Positions 1 to 8,237 of a DNA stretch of 64,000 nt are shown piece by piece. The translations under genes were made by a program, and so were the position numbers. The stretch comes from Corynebacterium glyciniphilum AJ 3170 (lineage in GTDB: Bacteria > Actinomycetota > Actinomycetes > Mycobacteriales > Mycobacteriaceae): the NCBI RefSeq assembly GCF_000626675.1, contig NZ_CP006842.1:1178001-1242000 (forward strand), given 5' to 3'. Each line of letters opens with the position of its first letter. Positions within the stretch are counted from its first letter, which is position 1. The notes under the pieces are model-generated. The model was given only the letters and a program-made list of their open reading frames with translations. It was not told where the DNA came from and did not search any database.

Positions 1-1
1 C

Positions 2-136
2 GACCGCATCTGCCAGCGCCTCGACGCCGTGGACGACGGACAACGTGCCGCGGCCCTCGAATTCGCCCTGGAGGCGCTGTTCCTCTCCCGCCGGATCGAC
101 AAGGAGATTGTCGGAGGCGATACGGTCTATGGCTAA
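2..136 (+). CDS. C-terminal end of a Mg-chelatase/MoxR-like AAA ATPase (partial)
   Basis: Only the last 44 codons are inside the window. The reading frame ends with the residues LEFALEALFLSRRIDKE followed by a short polar tail and TAA. This resembles the C-terminus of actinobacterial proteins annotated as magnesium chelatase subunit I or sigma-54-interacting ATPase, which pair with a large VWA-domain protein. The stop overlaps the start of the VWA gene by 8 bases, so the two are translationally coupled. The catalytic Walker motifs lie upstream of the window and cannot be seen. The family assignment rests on the short tail and on the partner gene, which matches the arrangement I recall for M. 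tuberculosis Rv0958-Rv0959. Confidence 0.6.
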   Translation, partial: DRICQRLDAVDDGQRAAALEFALEALFLSRRIDKEIVGGDTVYG

Positions 137-2144
137 CAGGCGCCTCACCAGGCAGGCTCGATTCGGACGTTACACCGGCGGTCCCGATCCGCTGGCCCCA
201 CCGGTCGACCTCAGTGCCGCACTCGACGCGATCGGCGAGGACGTGATGGCAGGGGATTCCGCCGAACACGCGGTCCGCGAGTTCCTCCGACGCGAGGGGC
301 TCGACGACATAGCGCGCCGGGTGGCGGAACGTCGACGCGAAGCAACCCACGGCACCAGTCTGGACGGGACGTTGCGGGAGATTCGGACATTGCTCGATGC
401 CGCGGTCTTGGCGGAACGCCGCCAACTGGCCCGCGACATCACCCTCGATGACACCGACCGTGCCTTCGCCGAGATGCGGTTGGAGAACCTTCCTCCGTCC
501 GCCGCGGCCGCGGTCAGTGAACTCAACGACTACCGGTGGCAGAGCAGCGAGGCGCAGGAGGCCTTCGACACGATCCGGGACCTGTTGGGCCGGGAGATGC
601 TGGACCAGCGCTTCGCCGGCATGAAGAACGCCTTGGAGAACGCGACCGAGGAGGACCGTGCCGCGACCCAGGAGATGCTCGACGATCTCAATCGGCTCCT
701 GGACGCCCACCAGCGCGGCAGTCTCTCCCCGCGGGAGTTCGACGAGTTCATGGACAAGCACGGTGCGTACTTCCCGGAGAATCCACGGACGGTCGACGAG
801 TTGCTGGACACCCTGGCCCAACGGTCGGCTGCGGCCCAACGGATGCGCAACTCGATGTCGCAGGACCAACGCGAGGAACTCGACGACCTGGCACAACAGG
901 CTTTCGGGTCGCCGCGACTCCTGGACTCCCTGCGCCACCTGGACGGATACCTGCAGGTACTGCGCCCGGAGGAGGACTGGAGCGGCAGAGAGACGATGGG
1001 GGAGGGCGAATCCCCGGAACATGCCGGGCTCGGCGACGGGACGGGTGTGTTCCAGGACATCGCCGACCTCGACCGCCTCGTCGACCAGTTGTCGCAGTCC
1101 TACGCGGACTCGTCGCTGGGCGATGTCGACCTGGACGTCCTGCAGCGGCTGCTCGGGGATGAGGCCACTGCCCAGGTCCGGTCGCTGCAGGACCTGGAGT
1201 CGGCATTGATGACGTCGGGGACCCTGCGACGCGGCCAGGACGGGCGGCTGCGGCTGAGCCCGAAGGCGATGCGCACACTCGGACAATCCCTGCTCCGGGA
1301 CGCGGCCGACCGGCTGTCGGCACGCCGCGGCCAGCGGGACGCGCACGTCGGTGGCGCGGGAGGAGAGGTGTCGGGGGCCTCCCGCCCGTGGGAGTTCGGG
1401 GACACCGCGCCATGGGACGTCACCAGGACGGTGGCCAACGCCGTGCGGCGGACCGTCACCGATGGTGCGGACGCCTCAGCAGGGGTGAGGCTGGAGATCG
1501 ACGACATCGAGGTGCAGGACATCGAGGCACGAACACGGGCCTGCGTCGCCCTGCTGGTCGACACCTCGTTCTCCATGGCGACGGAGGGACGCTGGGTGCC
1601 GATGAAGCGCACCGCCCTTGCACTGCACACGCTGGTCACGACGAGGTTCCGGGGCGACGACCTCGAACTGATCACCTTCGGGCGTCGTGCGCAGGTCACC
1701 GACATCGACCAGCTCACCGGTCTGGAGGCGGAGTGGGAGCAGGGAACCAACCTGCACCACGCACTGCTCCTGGCGCACCGTCACTTCCGCCGCCACCCGG
1801 ACGCCCGGCCGGTGCTCCTCGTCGTCACGGACGGCGAACCGACCGCCCACCTGGAATCCGGTGGCCGGGCGTTCTTCGACTACCCGCCTCATCCGCTGAC
1901 CGTTGCGAACACGGTGCACGAGCTGGATGCCGTGGCACGGGCGGGGGCACAGACGACGTTCTTCCGGCTCGGCGATGACCCGGGGTTGGCCCGTTTCATC
2001 GGCTCTGTCGCCCGTCGTGTCGGCGGGGCGGTGGTGGCACCGGATCTCGGCGATCTCGGTGCCGCAGTGGTGGAGTCGTACCTGGGGTCGCGGACACGCG
2101 ATCGACAGCGGCGCCGACAGGGGCACCGGCACGGGCACCGCTAG
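129..2144 (+). CDS. VWA-domain protein, partner of Mg-chelatase-like ATPase
   Basis: A 671-residue cytoplasmic protein. The C-terminal third is a von Willebrand A domain with a MIDAS metal site: DTSFS near residue 478 (DxSxS) and a later TDGEPT. The N-terminal two thirds are acidic, helical and rich in charged residues, with no membrane segment or signal peptide. The ATG overlapping the end of the ATPase gene is chosen because the native-looking N-terminus (MANRRLTRQARFGRYTGG) begins there; an upstream ATG in frame reads through codons that belong to the ATPase. In this family the AAA ATPase and VWA protein are thought to act together as a metal-dependent chaperone or remodelling machine. The real substrate is unknown, and true Mg-chelation is unlikely outside pigment pathways. 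The end overlaps the convergent kinase-like gene at a shared CTAG. Confidence 0.8.
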   Translation: MANRRLTRQARFGRYTGGPDPLAPPVDLSAALDAIGEDVMAGDSAEHAVREFLRREGLDDIARRVAERRREATHGTSLDGTLREIRTLLDAAVLAERRQLARDITLDDTDRAFAEMRLENLPPSAAAAVSELNDYRWQSSEAQEAFDTIRDLLGREMLDQRFAGMKNALENATEEDRAATQEMLDDLNRLLDAHQRGSLSPREFDEFMDKHGAYFPENPRTVDELLDTLAQRSAAAQRMRNSMSQDQREELDDLAQQAFGSPRLLDSLRHLDGYLQVLRPEEDWSGRETMGEGESPEHAGLGDGTGVFQDIADLDRLVDQLSQSYADSSLGDVDLDVLQRLLGDEATAQVRSLQDLESALMTSGTLRRGQDGRLRLSPKAMRTLGQSLLRDAADRLSARRGQRDAHVGGAGGEVSGASRPWEFGDTAPWDVTRTVANAVRRTVTDGADASAGVRLEIDDIEVQDIEARTRACVALLVDTSFSMATEGRWVPMKRTALALHTLVTTRFRGDDLELITFGRRAQVTDIDQLTGLEAEWEQGTNLHHALLLAHRHFRRHPDARPVLLVVTDGEPTAHLESGGRAFFDYPPHPLTVANTVHELDAVARAGAQTTFFRLGDDPGLARFIGSVARRVGGAVVAPDLGDLGAAVVESYLGSRTRDRQRRRQGHRHGHR

Positions 2145-2917
2145 TAGAGCGGCCAGGGGACCGCAGGCATGTCACTGCGCGGACCGGGGAACCGACCGGT
2201 ACCGAGGAGTTGGTCACAACGGTCGGCAAGTGCCACGACTTCTGCCACGCTGAGCAGTTCGTCGAATGAGTCGCCCAACCTCCCGTCGAGCCCGTCGCGC
2301 ACCTGCCGGACGGCGGCGAGTTCGTCGTCGGAGAGATGCTCTCCGACCCATCCCCACAGCACGGTGCGCAGTTTGTTCTCGGTGTGGAAGGTCAGCCCGT
2401 GGTCCACCCCGTACCGGTGCCCGTCGGCCATCGGCAGGATATGGCCGATCTTGCGGTCGGCGTTGTTGGCCAGGACGTCGAAGAGAACCATCCTGCGTAA
2501 CGGGGTGGAATCCTCGTGGAAGAGGGAGACAGGTTCGTCCTCCTCATCGACGCCGTCGAGCACGTGGCGCCATCCGTCCTGTTCCAGACGCGAGGCGTCC
2601 GGGGTTGCCACGAGCTCTACGGGACCCGGCCCGGTGAGGGGCTCGCACCACAGCTGGACCATGCCCTCGCCAAACGGTCCGTCCCGCAACCAGGTCAGGG
2701 GAACGACACGGAATCCCAGTGCGTCCGACAGAGTGTAGGCCGCGACCTCACGGCGGGCGAGAGTGCGGTCAGGAAAGTCCCACAGTGGTTTTTCGCCGAT
2801 CAACGGCTTGTAGACCACGGTGGTCTCACCGATCTGGCCGCGGAACGTCGCATTGGAGGCCGAGACAATCCGGCCCTCCAATTCAAGATCGCCCTGCGGA
2901 GGTGTCGCGGTCGACAT
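2141..2917 (-). CDS. SCO1664-family PI3/PI4-kinase-like protein
   Basis: A 258-residue protein of the actinobacterial SCO1664 family, a divergent protein- or lipid-kinase fold. The domain opens with LELEGRIVSASNATFRG. It carries an ATP-binding lysine candidate in VVYKPLIGEKPLWDFP, a catalytic-loop-like LANNADRKIGHIL, and a metal-binding DHG in place of DFG (YGVDHGLTFH). The ATG at 2917 places nine residues ahead of the conserved domain; a GTG at 2938, immediately after the stop of the DUF3090 gene, is an alternative. It is the last gene of a minus-strand trio with DUF3090 and a histidine phosphatase. That trio recurs across actinobacteria, from memory often near mycothiol genes, and has no established function. 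A kinase and a phosphatase encoded together suggest a reversible phosphorylation cycle, which is inference. Confidence 0.8.
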   Translation of the reverse strand: MSTATPPQGDLELEGRIVSASNATFRGQIGETTVVYKPLIGEKPLWDFPDRTLARREVAAYTLSDALGFRVVPLTWLRDGPFGEGMVQLWCEPLTGPGPVELVATPDASRLEQDGWRHVLDGVDEEDEPVSLFHEDSTPLRRMVLFDVLANNADRKIGHILPMADGHRYGVDHGLTFHTENKLRTVLWGWVGEHLSDDELAAVRQVRDGLDGRLGDSFDELLSVAEVVALADRCDQLLGTGRFPGPRSDMPAVPWPLY

Positions 2918-2939
2918 TCCGGGAGGATGTACCGTCACG

Positions 2940-3524
2940 TCAGAACCCGTCGGGTCCGCCGCACTCGTGGCCGTCGGGGTCCATCGGCTGCCCACACCGG
3001 GGGCAGAGCGGGCGGCCGGAGTTCACGATCGCCAGCGTCCGGTCGACGAATGCCTTCGCGGCGCCGACGGGGATACGCACCGACAGGAGTTCCTCCGGCT
3101 CGACCTCGAGTTCGATGGGCTCGTCGGCGTCCACGGAGGCCTGGAGTTCCTCGAGCTCCTCCGGATCGATCTCCGGCGGGGGAGCGGCCTCGATGACGAC
3201 CTGGGAGGTCTTCGGATCCCAGCCCAGGCTCAGGACCCCGACCCGGAACTCCTCGTCGACGGGCATGTCCAACGGATCATCGTCGACGAGCAGTTCGTCT
3301 GTTTCAGTGGGAACATTGAACGGGTTGCCGTCCTGACTGCGGAGCCGGTCGAGTAGTTCGGCGATCCCCTCCGCGAGGGCGGCGGACTGCTGCTTCTCAA
3401 GGGAGACGCTGACCGTCGCACCCCGGTCGCGGGCCTGCAGGTAGAACGTCCGGTCACCGGGCAGCCCCACAGTGCCGACAACGAAGCGGTCCGGCCAGTC
3501 GAATCCGTATGTGGTGGTGGGCAT
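2940..3524 (-). CDS. DUF3090 family protein
   Basis: A 194-residue protein with the characteristic opening YGFDWPDRFVVGTVG and a following GDRTFYLQARD, which I recognise as DUF3090. The C-terminus contains a zinc-ribbon-like CPRCGQPMDPDGHECGG with three cysteines and a histidine. The start at MPTTTYGF gives the usual family length; a second ATG three codons upstream is equally possible, and neither has a strong ribosome binding site. The stop codon is followed directly by the possible GTG start of the SCO1664-type gene. No enzymatic activity is known for the family. Its constant companionship with the kinase-like protein and phosphomutase suggests a regulatory or adaptor role. Confidence 0.85.
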   Translation of the reverse strand: MPTTTYGFDWPDRFVVGTVGLPGDRTFYLQARDRGATVSVSLEKQQSAALAEGIAELLDRLRSQDGNPFNVPTETDELLVDDDPLDMPVDEEFRVGVLSLGWDPKTSQVVIEAAPPPEIDPEELEELQASVDADEPIELEVEPEELLSVRIPVGAAKAFVDRTLAIVNSGRPLCPRCGQPMDPDGHECGGPDGF

Positions 3525-3651
3525 AAAGACCATTGTAGGAGTCTTGGCACTCACGGTGCAGCGAGTCCGCCAGCCGCCCCGGTAACAGAGCAACCCCGGG
3601 GGATGGTGTGACCGACCTGTCGGGTTGCTGCCTCGTCGGTGGCGGACCGGC

Positions 3652-4347
3652 TCAGCGTGGCTCGCCGTCATGCCCGGCCCCACCGCCGACCTGTACTCCG
3701 TCGCCGGCAGCGGGGACGAGCCAGGACAGGTCGCCGTCCGAGGTATTGACGCACAGGACGTGCGGCATCGCTGCGGTGTAGCGGATGACCGACACGGAAG
3801 CAGGGTCGGCGTGCACCCGCTGGAAATGGTCGAAAGGCATACCGTATGCGTCGGCGACAACGGACTTGATGATGTCTCCGTGGCTCACCGCGACCCAGAC
3901 GGCGCCGGGGCCGTGCTCCGATTCGACGGTGGCGTCATGGTCGCGGATCGCGGTGACGGCCCGGGCCTGCATGTCCGCCAGGGATTCCCCGTCGGGGAAC
4001 ACGGCCGCCGAGGGGCGCCCGACGACGGTCTTCCACAGTTCTTCCTTACCGAGCTCGGCGAGCTTGCGACCCTGCCAGTCACCGTAGTCGCACTCGGTGA
4101 TGCCGTCGTCGGTGGTGAAGGACGGAGTGCCTGACTGGTGCTCGAGGATGGCCTGGGCGGTCTGCCGGCACCGCTGCAGCGGGCTGGAGACCACTCCCAC
4201 CAGGGGGACCGTCGCCAGGCGTCCGGCGGTGCGTTCCGCCTGCCCGCGGCCGGTATCGTCCAGGGTGACGCCGGGGGTTCGCCCGGCCAGGATGCCGTCG
4301 GTGTTCGCGGTGCTACGTCCGTGTCGGACCAGGATGACTGTGGCCAT
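3652..4347 (-). CDS. MSMEG_4193-type histidine phosphatase (phosphomutase family)
   Basis: A 231-residue member of the histidine phosphatase superfamily. The signature VILVRHGRSTAN near the N-terminus supplies the catalytic histidine and its arginine. A second conserved block, VAVSHGDIIKSV, supplies the other active-site histidine. The start MATVILVRHG is an ATG right at the domain, as expected for this family. It lies upstream of DUF3090 and SCO1664 on the same strand, with about 130 bases before DUF3090. The FAD monooxygenase gene ends only 10 bases upstream, so all four genes could share a transcript. The substrate is unknown; the annotation probable phosphomutase is conventional rather than proven. 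Confidence 0.85.
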   Translation of the reverse strand: MATVILVRHGRSTANTDGILAGRTPGVTLDDTGRGQAERTAGRLATVPLVGVVSSPLQRCRQTAQAILEHQSGTPSFTTDDGITECDYGDWQGRKLAELGKEELWKTVVGRPSAAVFPDGESLADMQARAVTAIRDHDATVESEHGPGAVWVAVSHGDIIKSVVADAYGMPFDHFQRVHADPASVSVIRYTAAMPHVLCVNTSDGDLSWLVPAAGDGVQVGGGAGHDGEPR

Positions 4348-4357
4348 GGGATCGAGG

Positions 4358-5497
4358 CTAGCCGGGACGGGGCCACCGGTGCATGCGGCGGTTCGCTGCT
4401 CCGAGGAGACCTCCGGGTGTGAGTCGGAGGGCGGTGTCGCGGAGTCCGGCGAGAAGCGGGTGGGAGGCCTGCGCCACGCGTGCTGCCCACCGGGAACGTT
4501 GCATGATCGATGTCGTCCGGGCGTGTCGGAACTCCGTGTAGGTGGTGAGGGCAGCGCCGAGCGAGGCCGGCGAAACGCCCCGGAGAAGGACGGTGAGAGT
4601 AGCGGCATCCTCGATGCCCTGGCCCGCACCTTGGCCGAGGTTCGGGGTCATGGCGTGGGCGGCATCACCGATGAGCACGGTACGTCTCTCCGTCAGAGAG
4701 GTGAGCGGTGTGAGCAGGTCATAGATGTCATGGCGCATCAGATCGCCCGGAGGGGTGGCTGCGATGCAGTCCTGGATCGGTGGGTGCCAGCCGGCGAACC
4801 GCCGACGGACTTCGGCGTGTTCCTCGGGATAGATGGTCCCGGCGGGGCAGTTCAGCGTCCCGAACCAGTAGATGCGGTTGTCAGGAAGGGGGACGATGCC
4901 GAAGATCTGCCCGCGGCCCCAGGTCTCTCCTGCCTCGTCGTGGATGTCGACCGGCTCGCTGGTCACGCCGCGCCAGGCGGTGTACCCGGCGTAATGCAGG
5001 CCGGTGTCCAACCCCAGGACCCGACGGTTGGGGCTGTGGATCCCGTCGGCAACGATGACCAGGTCAACCGGGTCGACGCGTGCAGTGTCGTGGTCGAGGA
5101 CGATATGCGGCCCTCCGCTGGGATCGACGGTTGCGGGCGAACCGGTGTGGAGCGTCCCCGGCACGAGACTGTCAGTGAGGGCGCGGTGGAGGTCCTGTCG
5201 GTGAACGCTGCGCATCGACCCGGTTGCCGACGCCGGAGCGGTGGTCAACCACCCGCCCGACGGCGAGCGTTGTCCGGCGCGCATCGATGCGATGGCGGCA
5301 CTGGACACTCCCCGGACAGTGTCGCCGAGTCCGACGAGGTCGAGGGCTTCGAAGGCATTGCCGAACAACGTGAGCCCTGCGCCCACAGCGTCGGAGTGGG
5401 AGCGACGTTCGAAGATGACCACGTCGTGACCGTCTCTCTGCAGTCCTGCGGCGGCGACCAGTCCGGCGATCCCGGCACCGATGACGGCGATTCTCAT
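4358..5497 (-). CDS. FAD-dependent aromatic/monooxygenase-type oxidoreductase
   Basis: A 379-residue class A flavin monooxygenase. The N-terminus carries the dinucleotide-binding GAGIAGLVAAAGL ending in the ribose-binding acidic residue of VVIFERR. The middle has the DG motif region (VIVADGIHSPNRR), and the C-terminal half has the second FAD motif GDAAHAMTPNLGQG. Such enzymes hydroxylate aromatic or polyketide substrates using NAD(P)H and oxygen; the substrate cannot be told. The ATG is preceded by AAAGGG at suitable spacing. It is divergent from a TetR regulator, with a perfect 16-bp palindrome between them, so substrate-induced derepression is likely. Confidence 0.85.
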   Translation of the reverse strand: MRIAVIGAGIAGLVAAAGLQRDGHDVVIFERRSHSDAVGAGLTLFGNAFEALDLVGLGDTVRGVSSAAIASMRAGQRSPSGGWLTTAPASATGSMRSVHRQDLHRALTDSLVPGTLHTGSPATVDPSGGPHIVLDHDTARVDPVDLVIVADGIHSPNRRVLGLDTGLHYAGYTAWRGVTSEPVDIHDEAGETWGRGQIFGIVPLPDNRIYWFGTLNCPAGTIYPEEHAEVRRRFAGWHPPIQDCIAATPPGDLMRHDIYDLLTPLTSLTERRTVLIGDAAHAMTPNLGQGAGQGIEDAATLTVLLRGVSPASLGAALTTYTEFRHARTTSIMQRSRWAARVAQASHPLLAGLRDTALRLTPGGLLGAANRRMHRWPRPG

Positions 5498-5524
5498 GGC
5501 GTACACCCTTTCGCGTTGTCGTGG

Positions 5525-5540
5525 CTCTACATATGTAGAG
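5525..5540. promoter_or_regulatory. Palindromic TetR-type operator
   Basis: CTCTACATATGTAGAG is a perfect 16-bp inverted repeat in the 70-bp gap between the divergent monooxygenase and TetR genes. Position and symmetry fit an operator that represses both directions. Binding is inferred from layout only. Confidence 0.7.
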
Positions 5541-5567
5541 TACTCGACGTCCACTAGGATTGCCGAT

Positions 5568-6167
5568 GTGTCGGAGCAGTCACAAGGGCAAGACCGCCGA
5601 GCAGAGATCGCTGACGCCGGAATCCGGATCATCGCGTCACGCGGCGTGCGTGCGCTCACCCACCGGGCCATCGACACGGAGGTGGGCCTGTCCGCCGGAT
5701 CGACGTCGTACTACGCCCGTACCCGGCGCGACCTCATCGTCCTCATCGTGGGACGGTTGGCGACGCGTACGACAGCGGATATGTCAGCGGTGCAGTGGCC
5801 GGATTTTCTCACGGTGTCTACTGCAGCAACGCTTGTTGCACGGGCCATCGGGGCGACGCTGCAGCGCGAGGAGGAGCACGTCGCCCGGATCGCTCTGCAC
5901 ATCGAGTACCGTCACGACGACGAGATTCGCGCTCTGTTGGCGGGGGACCCACCGGTGCAGCCGCACCTGGTTGCAGCGGCAGAGCGGTGCCTCCAGCTTC
6001 TTGGAGTGGATGACGCTGCGGAGGCGGCCGCCGATTTTGTCGGGTTGGTCGACGGCCTACTGATGCGGCGGATCATTCGGGGAGGTGGTGTCGACGTGAG
6101 CGACGATGCCGGTGCGGAGCGGATCGTCCGTAACTACCTTGCCGGACTGGTAGCCGGCGAACGCTGA
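5568..6167 (+). CDS. TetR-family transcriptional regulator
   Basis: A 199-residue TetR repressor. The N-terminal helix-turn-helix is seen in GVRALTHRAIDTEVGLSAGSTSYYARTRR split over residues 25-55, with the usual recognition helix ending in SYY. The C-terminal ligand domain is helical and variable. The GTG start is chosen because AGGA lies 9 bases upstream and because the longer reading frame would run through the operator. It is divergent from the FAD monooxygenase and probably controls it and itself through the palindrome between them. About 100 bases separate its stop from the downstream MFS pump, which may belong to the same regulon. Confidence 0.85.
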   Translation: MSEQSQGQDRRAEIADAGIRIIASRGVRALTHRAIDTEVGLSAGSTSYYARTRRDLIVLIVGRLATRTTADMSAVQWPDFLTVSTAATLVARAIGATLQREEEHVARIALHIEYRHDDEIRALLAGDPPVQPHLVAAAERCLQLLGVDDAAEAAADFVGLVDGLLMRRIIRGGGVDVSDDAGAERIVRNYLAGLVAGER

Positions 6168-6268
6168 TGGTCGAGTGGGAAGCGGTGCTACGGGTATGAC
6201 TGTCACTGCCGGTGCTAGTCACGGCAGGGGCCTGGCTACCTGGCCCGCGCCAAGCCACGGTGACGGGC

Positions 6269-7474
6269 ATGGAAACAGTAGAAGACACCTGCTCACGCGG
6301 TATGTCGCGACGCACCGCCTCCCTGGCCCTGCTCGCGTTGAGTATCGGTGGTTTCGGGATCGGTCTCACGGAGTTCGTGATTGCCGGACTGCTCACCGAA
6401 GTCGCCGACGACCTGGGGGTGAGTATCAGCGTCGCCGGTCATCTTGTGGGAGGTTATGCCCTGGCCGTGGTGCCCGGCGCGCTTGTTCTCACTCCGTTGC
6501 TGATGAAACGTCCGCCCAAGCAGGCGCTGCTGGTTTTGCTGGCATTCTTCATCGCCGGAAGCCTGTTGTCCGCCTGGTCGCCGAACTACGAGATCATGTT
6601 TGCTGGGCGAGTCTTCGCCGCACTCGCCCATGGCGGTTACTTCGGGATCGGTGCCGTGCTGGCGGCATCCCTGGTCCCGCGGCAACGACAGGCGTCCGCG
6701 GTGGCGGCGCTGTTCGCTGGGCTAACCATCGCCAACGTCCTCGGTGTACCTGCCGGGTCGTTGATCGGTCAGCAGTTCGGGTGGAGGACGGTCTTCTGGG
6801 TCATTTCGGTGGTGGGCGTGGTGGCGTTCGCCGGACTCGTCGCTCTCGTCCCGCGCACTGAGCCGGAGAAGGACCAGCTCCCGGTCGGCCAGCAGTTCAG
6901 GGCACTGGCACGGCCGCAGGTTCTGGCGTCACTGCTCACCACCGCGCTTGTTTTCGGAGGCATGTTCGGCGTCTTCACCTACATCGAGCCGCTGCTGCGT
7001 GAGGTCAGTGGCTTCTCTGCTGCGACGGTGCCGTGGCTGTTGGTGTTGTTCGGTGCCGGTCTGTTCCTGGGAAACATCGTCGGTGGAAAGGCGGCTGACC
7101 GCAACGCCGACAACGCCGTCCTGATCCTGTCTCTGCTGCTGCCCGTCGTTCTGCTCGTCCTCGGGGCTGTTGCTGCGATGCCGGTGGCGACCGGCATCAT
7201 GCTCTTCCTGCTCGGGCTCGTGGGATTCGCCACTGTACCGGGGCTCCAGGCGCGGGTCATGCGGCATGCTCATGGCGCGGCCACCCTGGCATCGGCCACG
7301 AATATCGCGGCCTTCAACCTCGGCAACACCGTCGGTGTGAGTATCGCCGGAGCTGCGATTGCTGCCGGGTTCGGGCTGCGTAGTCCGACGCTCACCGGTG
7401 CTGCACTGACTGTTGTCGGGTTGATTCTCATCTTCATCGCCAGGGCCGCTGCCCTGCGCCGGGTGGAAGCGTAG
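6269..7474 (+). CDS. MFS efflux transporter (DHA1 type)
   Basis: A 401-residue, 12-helix major facilitator exporter of the drug:H+ antiporter-1 type. The first helix contains TEFVIAGLLTEVADDL, a typical DHA1 motif around TM1, and the protein repeats hydrophobic stretches of about 20 residues throughout. A motif-C-like glycine/proline stretch (VLGVPAGSLIGQQFGWR) lies in TM5. The chosen ATG begins METVEDTC; an internal ATG 11 codons later (MSRRTASL) is also plausible, as neither has a strong Shine-Dalgarno sequence. It follows the TetR gene on the same strand. The substrate is unknown, most likely a small toxic molecule. Confidence 0.85.
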   Translation: METVEDTCSRGMSRRTASLALLALSIGGFGIGLTEFVIAGLLTEVADDLGVSISVAGHLVGGYALAVVPGALVLTPLLMKRPPKQALLVLLAFFIAGSLLSAWSPNYEIMFAGRVFAALAHGGYFGIGAVLAASLVPRQRQASAVAALFAGLTIANVLGVPAGSLIGQQFGWRTVFWVISVVGVVAFAGLVALVPRTEPEKDQLPVGQQFRALARPQVLASLLTTALVFGGMFGVFTYIEPLLREVSGFSAATVPWLLVLFGAGLFLGNIVGGKAADRNADNAVLILSLLLPVVLLVLGAVAAMPVATGIMLFLLGLVGFATVPGLQARVMRHAHGAATLASATNIAAFNLGNTVGVSIAGAAIAAGFGLRSPTLTGAALTVVGLILIFIARAAALRRVEA

Positions 7475-7502
7475 GTGTTCACCCCGCCTGAGGTGCCTGG
7501 CG

Positions 7503-8096
7503 TCAGGGGAGTGCGGCGCTCGCCATCCGGGTGATCGCGGCGAGGTCGTGTTGTGGAACACCATCACGAGCTCGCTGGGCCAGCCCGCTCAGCACAGTCA
7601 TCACGTAGGCCGCTGTCGCGGCTGAGTCTGTTTCTTCGGGGAGACGTCCTGCTGCGGTGTCATCGTCGATCTTGGCGGCGATCTGGGCCGTCTTATGCTG
7701 GCGGAGTTCGGACAACTCATGGTGGACGTCCTCGTCGTCCGTACCGGCGTCTCCACCGGCAATCAGGCAACCCGGGGGCAATCCGTCGCGGGTGTAGCGC
7801 TGTGGTGCTTCCGTCAGGATCCGGCGCAGTGCGAGGGCGGCCGTCGGCTCCTCGTTGAGTGCGGCATCGATGAATCCGCCGTACGTGTGGTCGTATACGC
7901 CGACTGCTTCGGTGAACAGGGCGCGTTTTCCGCCGAAGGCGTTGTAGAGACTGGGCTGCCCGATCCCCAGCTCCTGGCTGAGGTCGCGTACCGACGTGGC
8001 CTCGTAGCCCTTGCGCCAGAACACCCGGATCACGGTGTCGAGGGCGGTGTCCCGGTCGAAGCCGCGGGGCCTGCCGCGGGGTGGCGTGGAAGTCAT
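7503..8096 (-). CDS. TetR/AcrR-family regulator
   Basis: A 197-residue TetR repressor opening MTSTPPRGRPRGFDRDTAL, with the helix-turn-helix at about residues 30-55 (YEATSVRDLSQELGIGQPSLY). A cysteine in GLPPGCLIAGG lies in the ligand domain in the pattern common to the subgroup with a TetR_C_16-like C-terminus. The gene is divergent from the Cmx-like MFS gene, with about 80 bases between its start and the leader ORF. An 8-bp-arm inverted repeat in that gap is the likely operator. It probably represses the exporter. Confidence 0.85.
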   Translation of the reverse strand: MTSTPPRGRPRGFDRDTALDTVIRVFWRKGYEATSVRDLSQELGIGQPSLYNAFGGKRALFTEAVGVYDHTYGGFIDAALNEEPTAALALRRILTEAPQRYTRDGLPPGCLIAGGDAGTDDEDVHHELSELRQHKTAQIAAKIDDDTAAGRLPEETDSAATAAYVMTVLSGLAQRARDGVPQHDLAAITRMASAALP

Positions 8097-8139
8097 TCCC
8101 CCATTGTATGTCGGACGCTACAAAATGTGCTACGTTCGC

Positions 8140-8163
8140 TTTTTATAGCACTCGATATAAAAA
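8140..8163. promoter_or_regulatory. Inverted repeat, probable TetR operator
   Basis: Perfect 8-bp arms TTTTTATA and TATAAAAA flank an 8-bp centre, directly upstream of the AAAGGAGG ribosome binding site of the leader ORF. The AT-rich sequence stands out from the GC-rich surroundings. It may be part of the promoter or an operator for the divergent TetR protein. Confidence 0.45.
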
Positions 8164-8174
8164 GGAGGATGGCG

Positions 8175-8237
8175 ATGACATCGCTAACGGGAACGAACAC
8201 TGCAGTTGTCGGGTACGAAAAGGGGGTACTGCTGTGA
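8175..8237 (+). CDS. Short leader ORF upstream of Cmx-like exporter
   Basis: A 20-codon reading frame (MTSLTGTNTAVVGYEKGVLL) with a near-perfect AAAGGAGG six bases ahead of its ATG, the best ribosome binding site in this region. Its TGA overlaps the ATG of the exporter gene (TGATG), so its translation is coupled to the exporter. The exporter's own AAGGGGG site lies inside this ORF, between short complementary segments GCAGT and ACTGC (8202-8206 and 8228-8232) and a repeated GTAC. The layout recalls antibiotic-resistance leader peptides such as that of cmlA, which control translation by ribosome stalling. That role is a hypothesis here. Confidence 0.5.
   Translation: MTSLTGTNTAVVGYEKGVLL

Noticed and set aside
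4097..5557. 486-codon open frame opposite the FAD monooxygenase
   Set aside because: Antisense shadow crossing the monooxygenase, its operator and the phosphatase end; no protein-like motifs.
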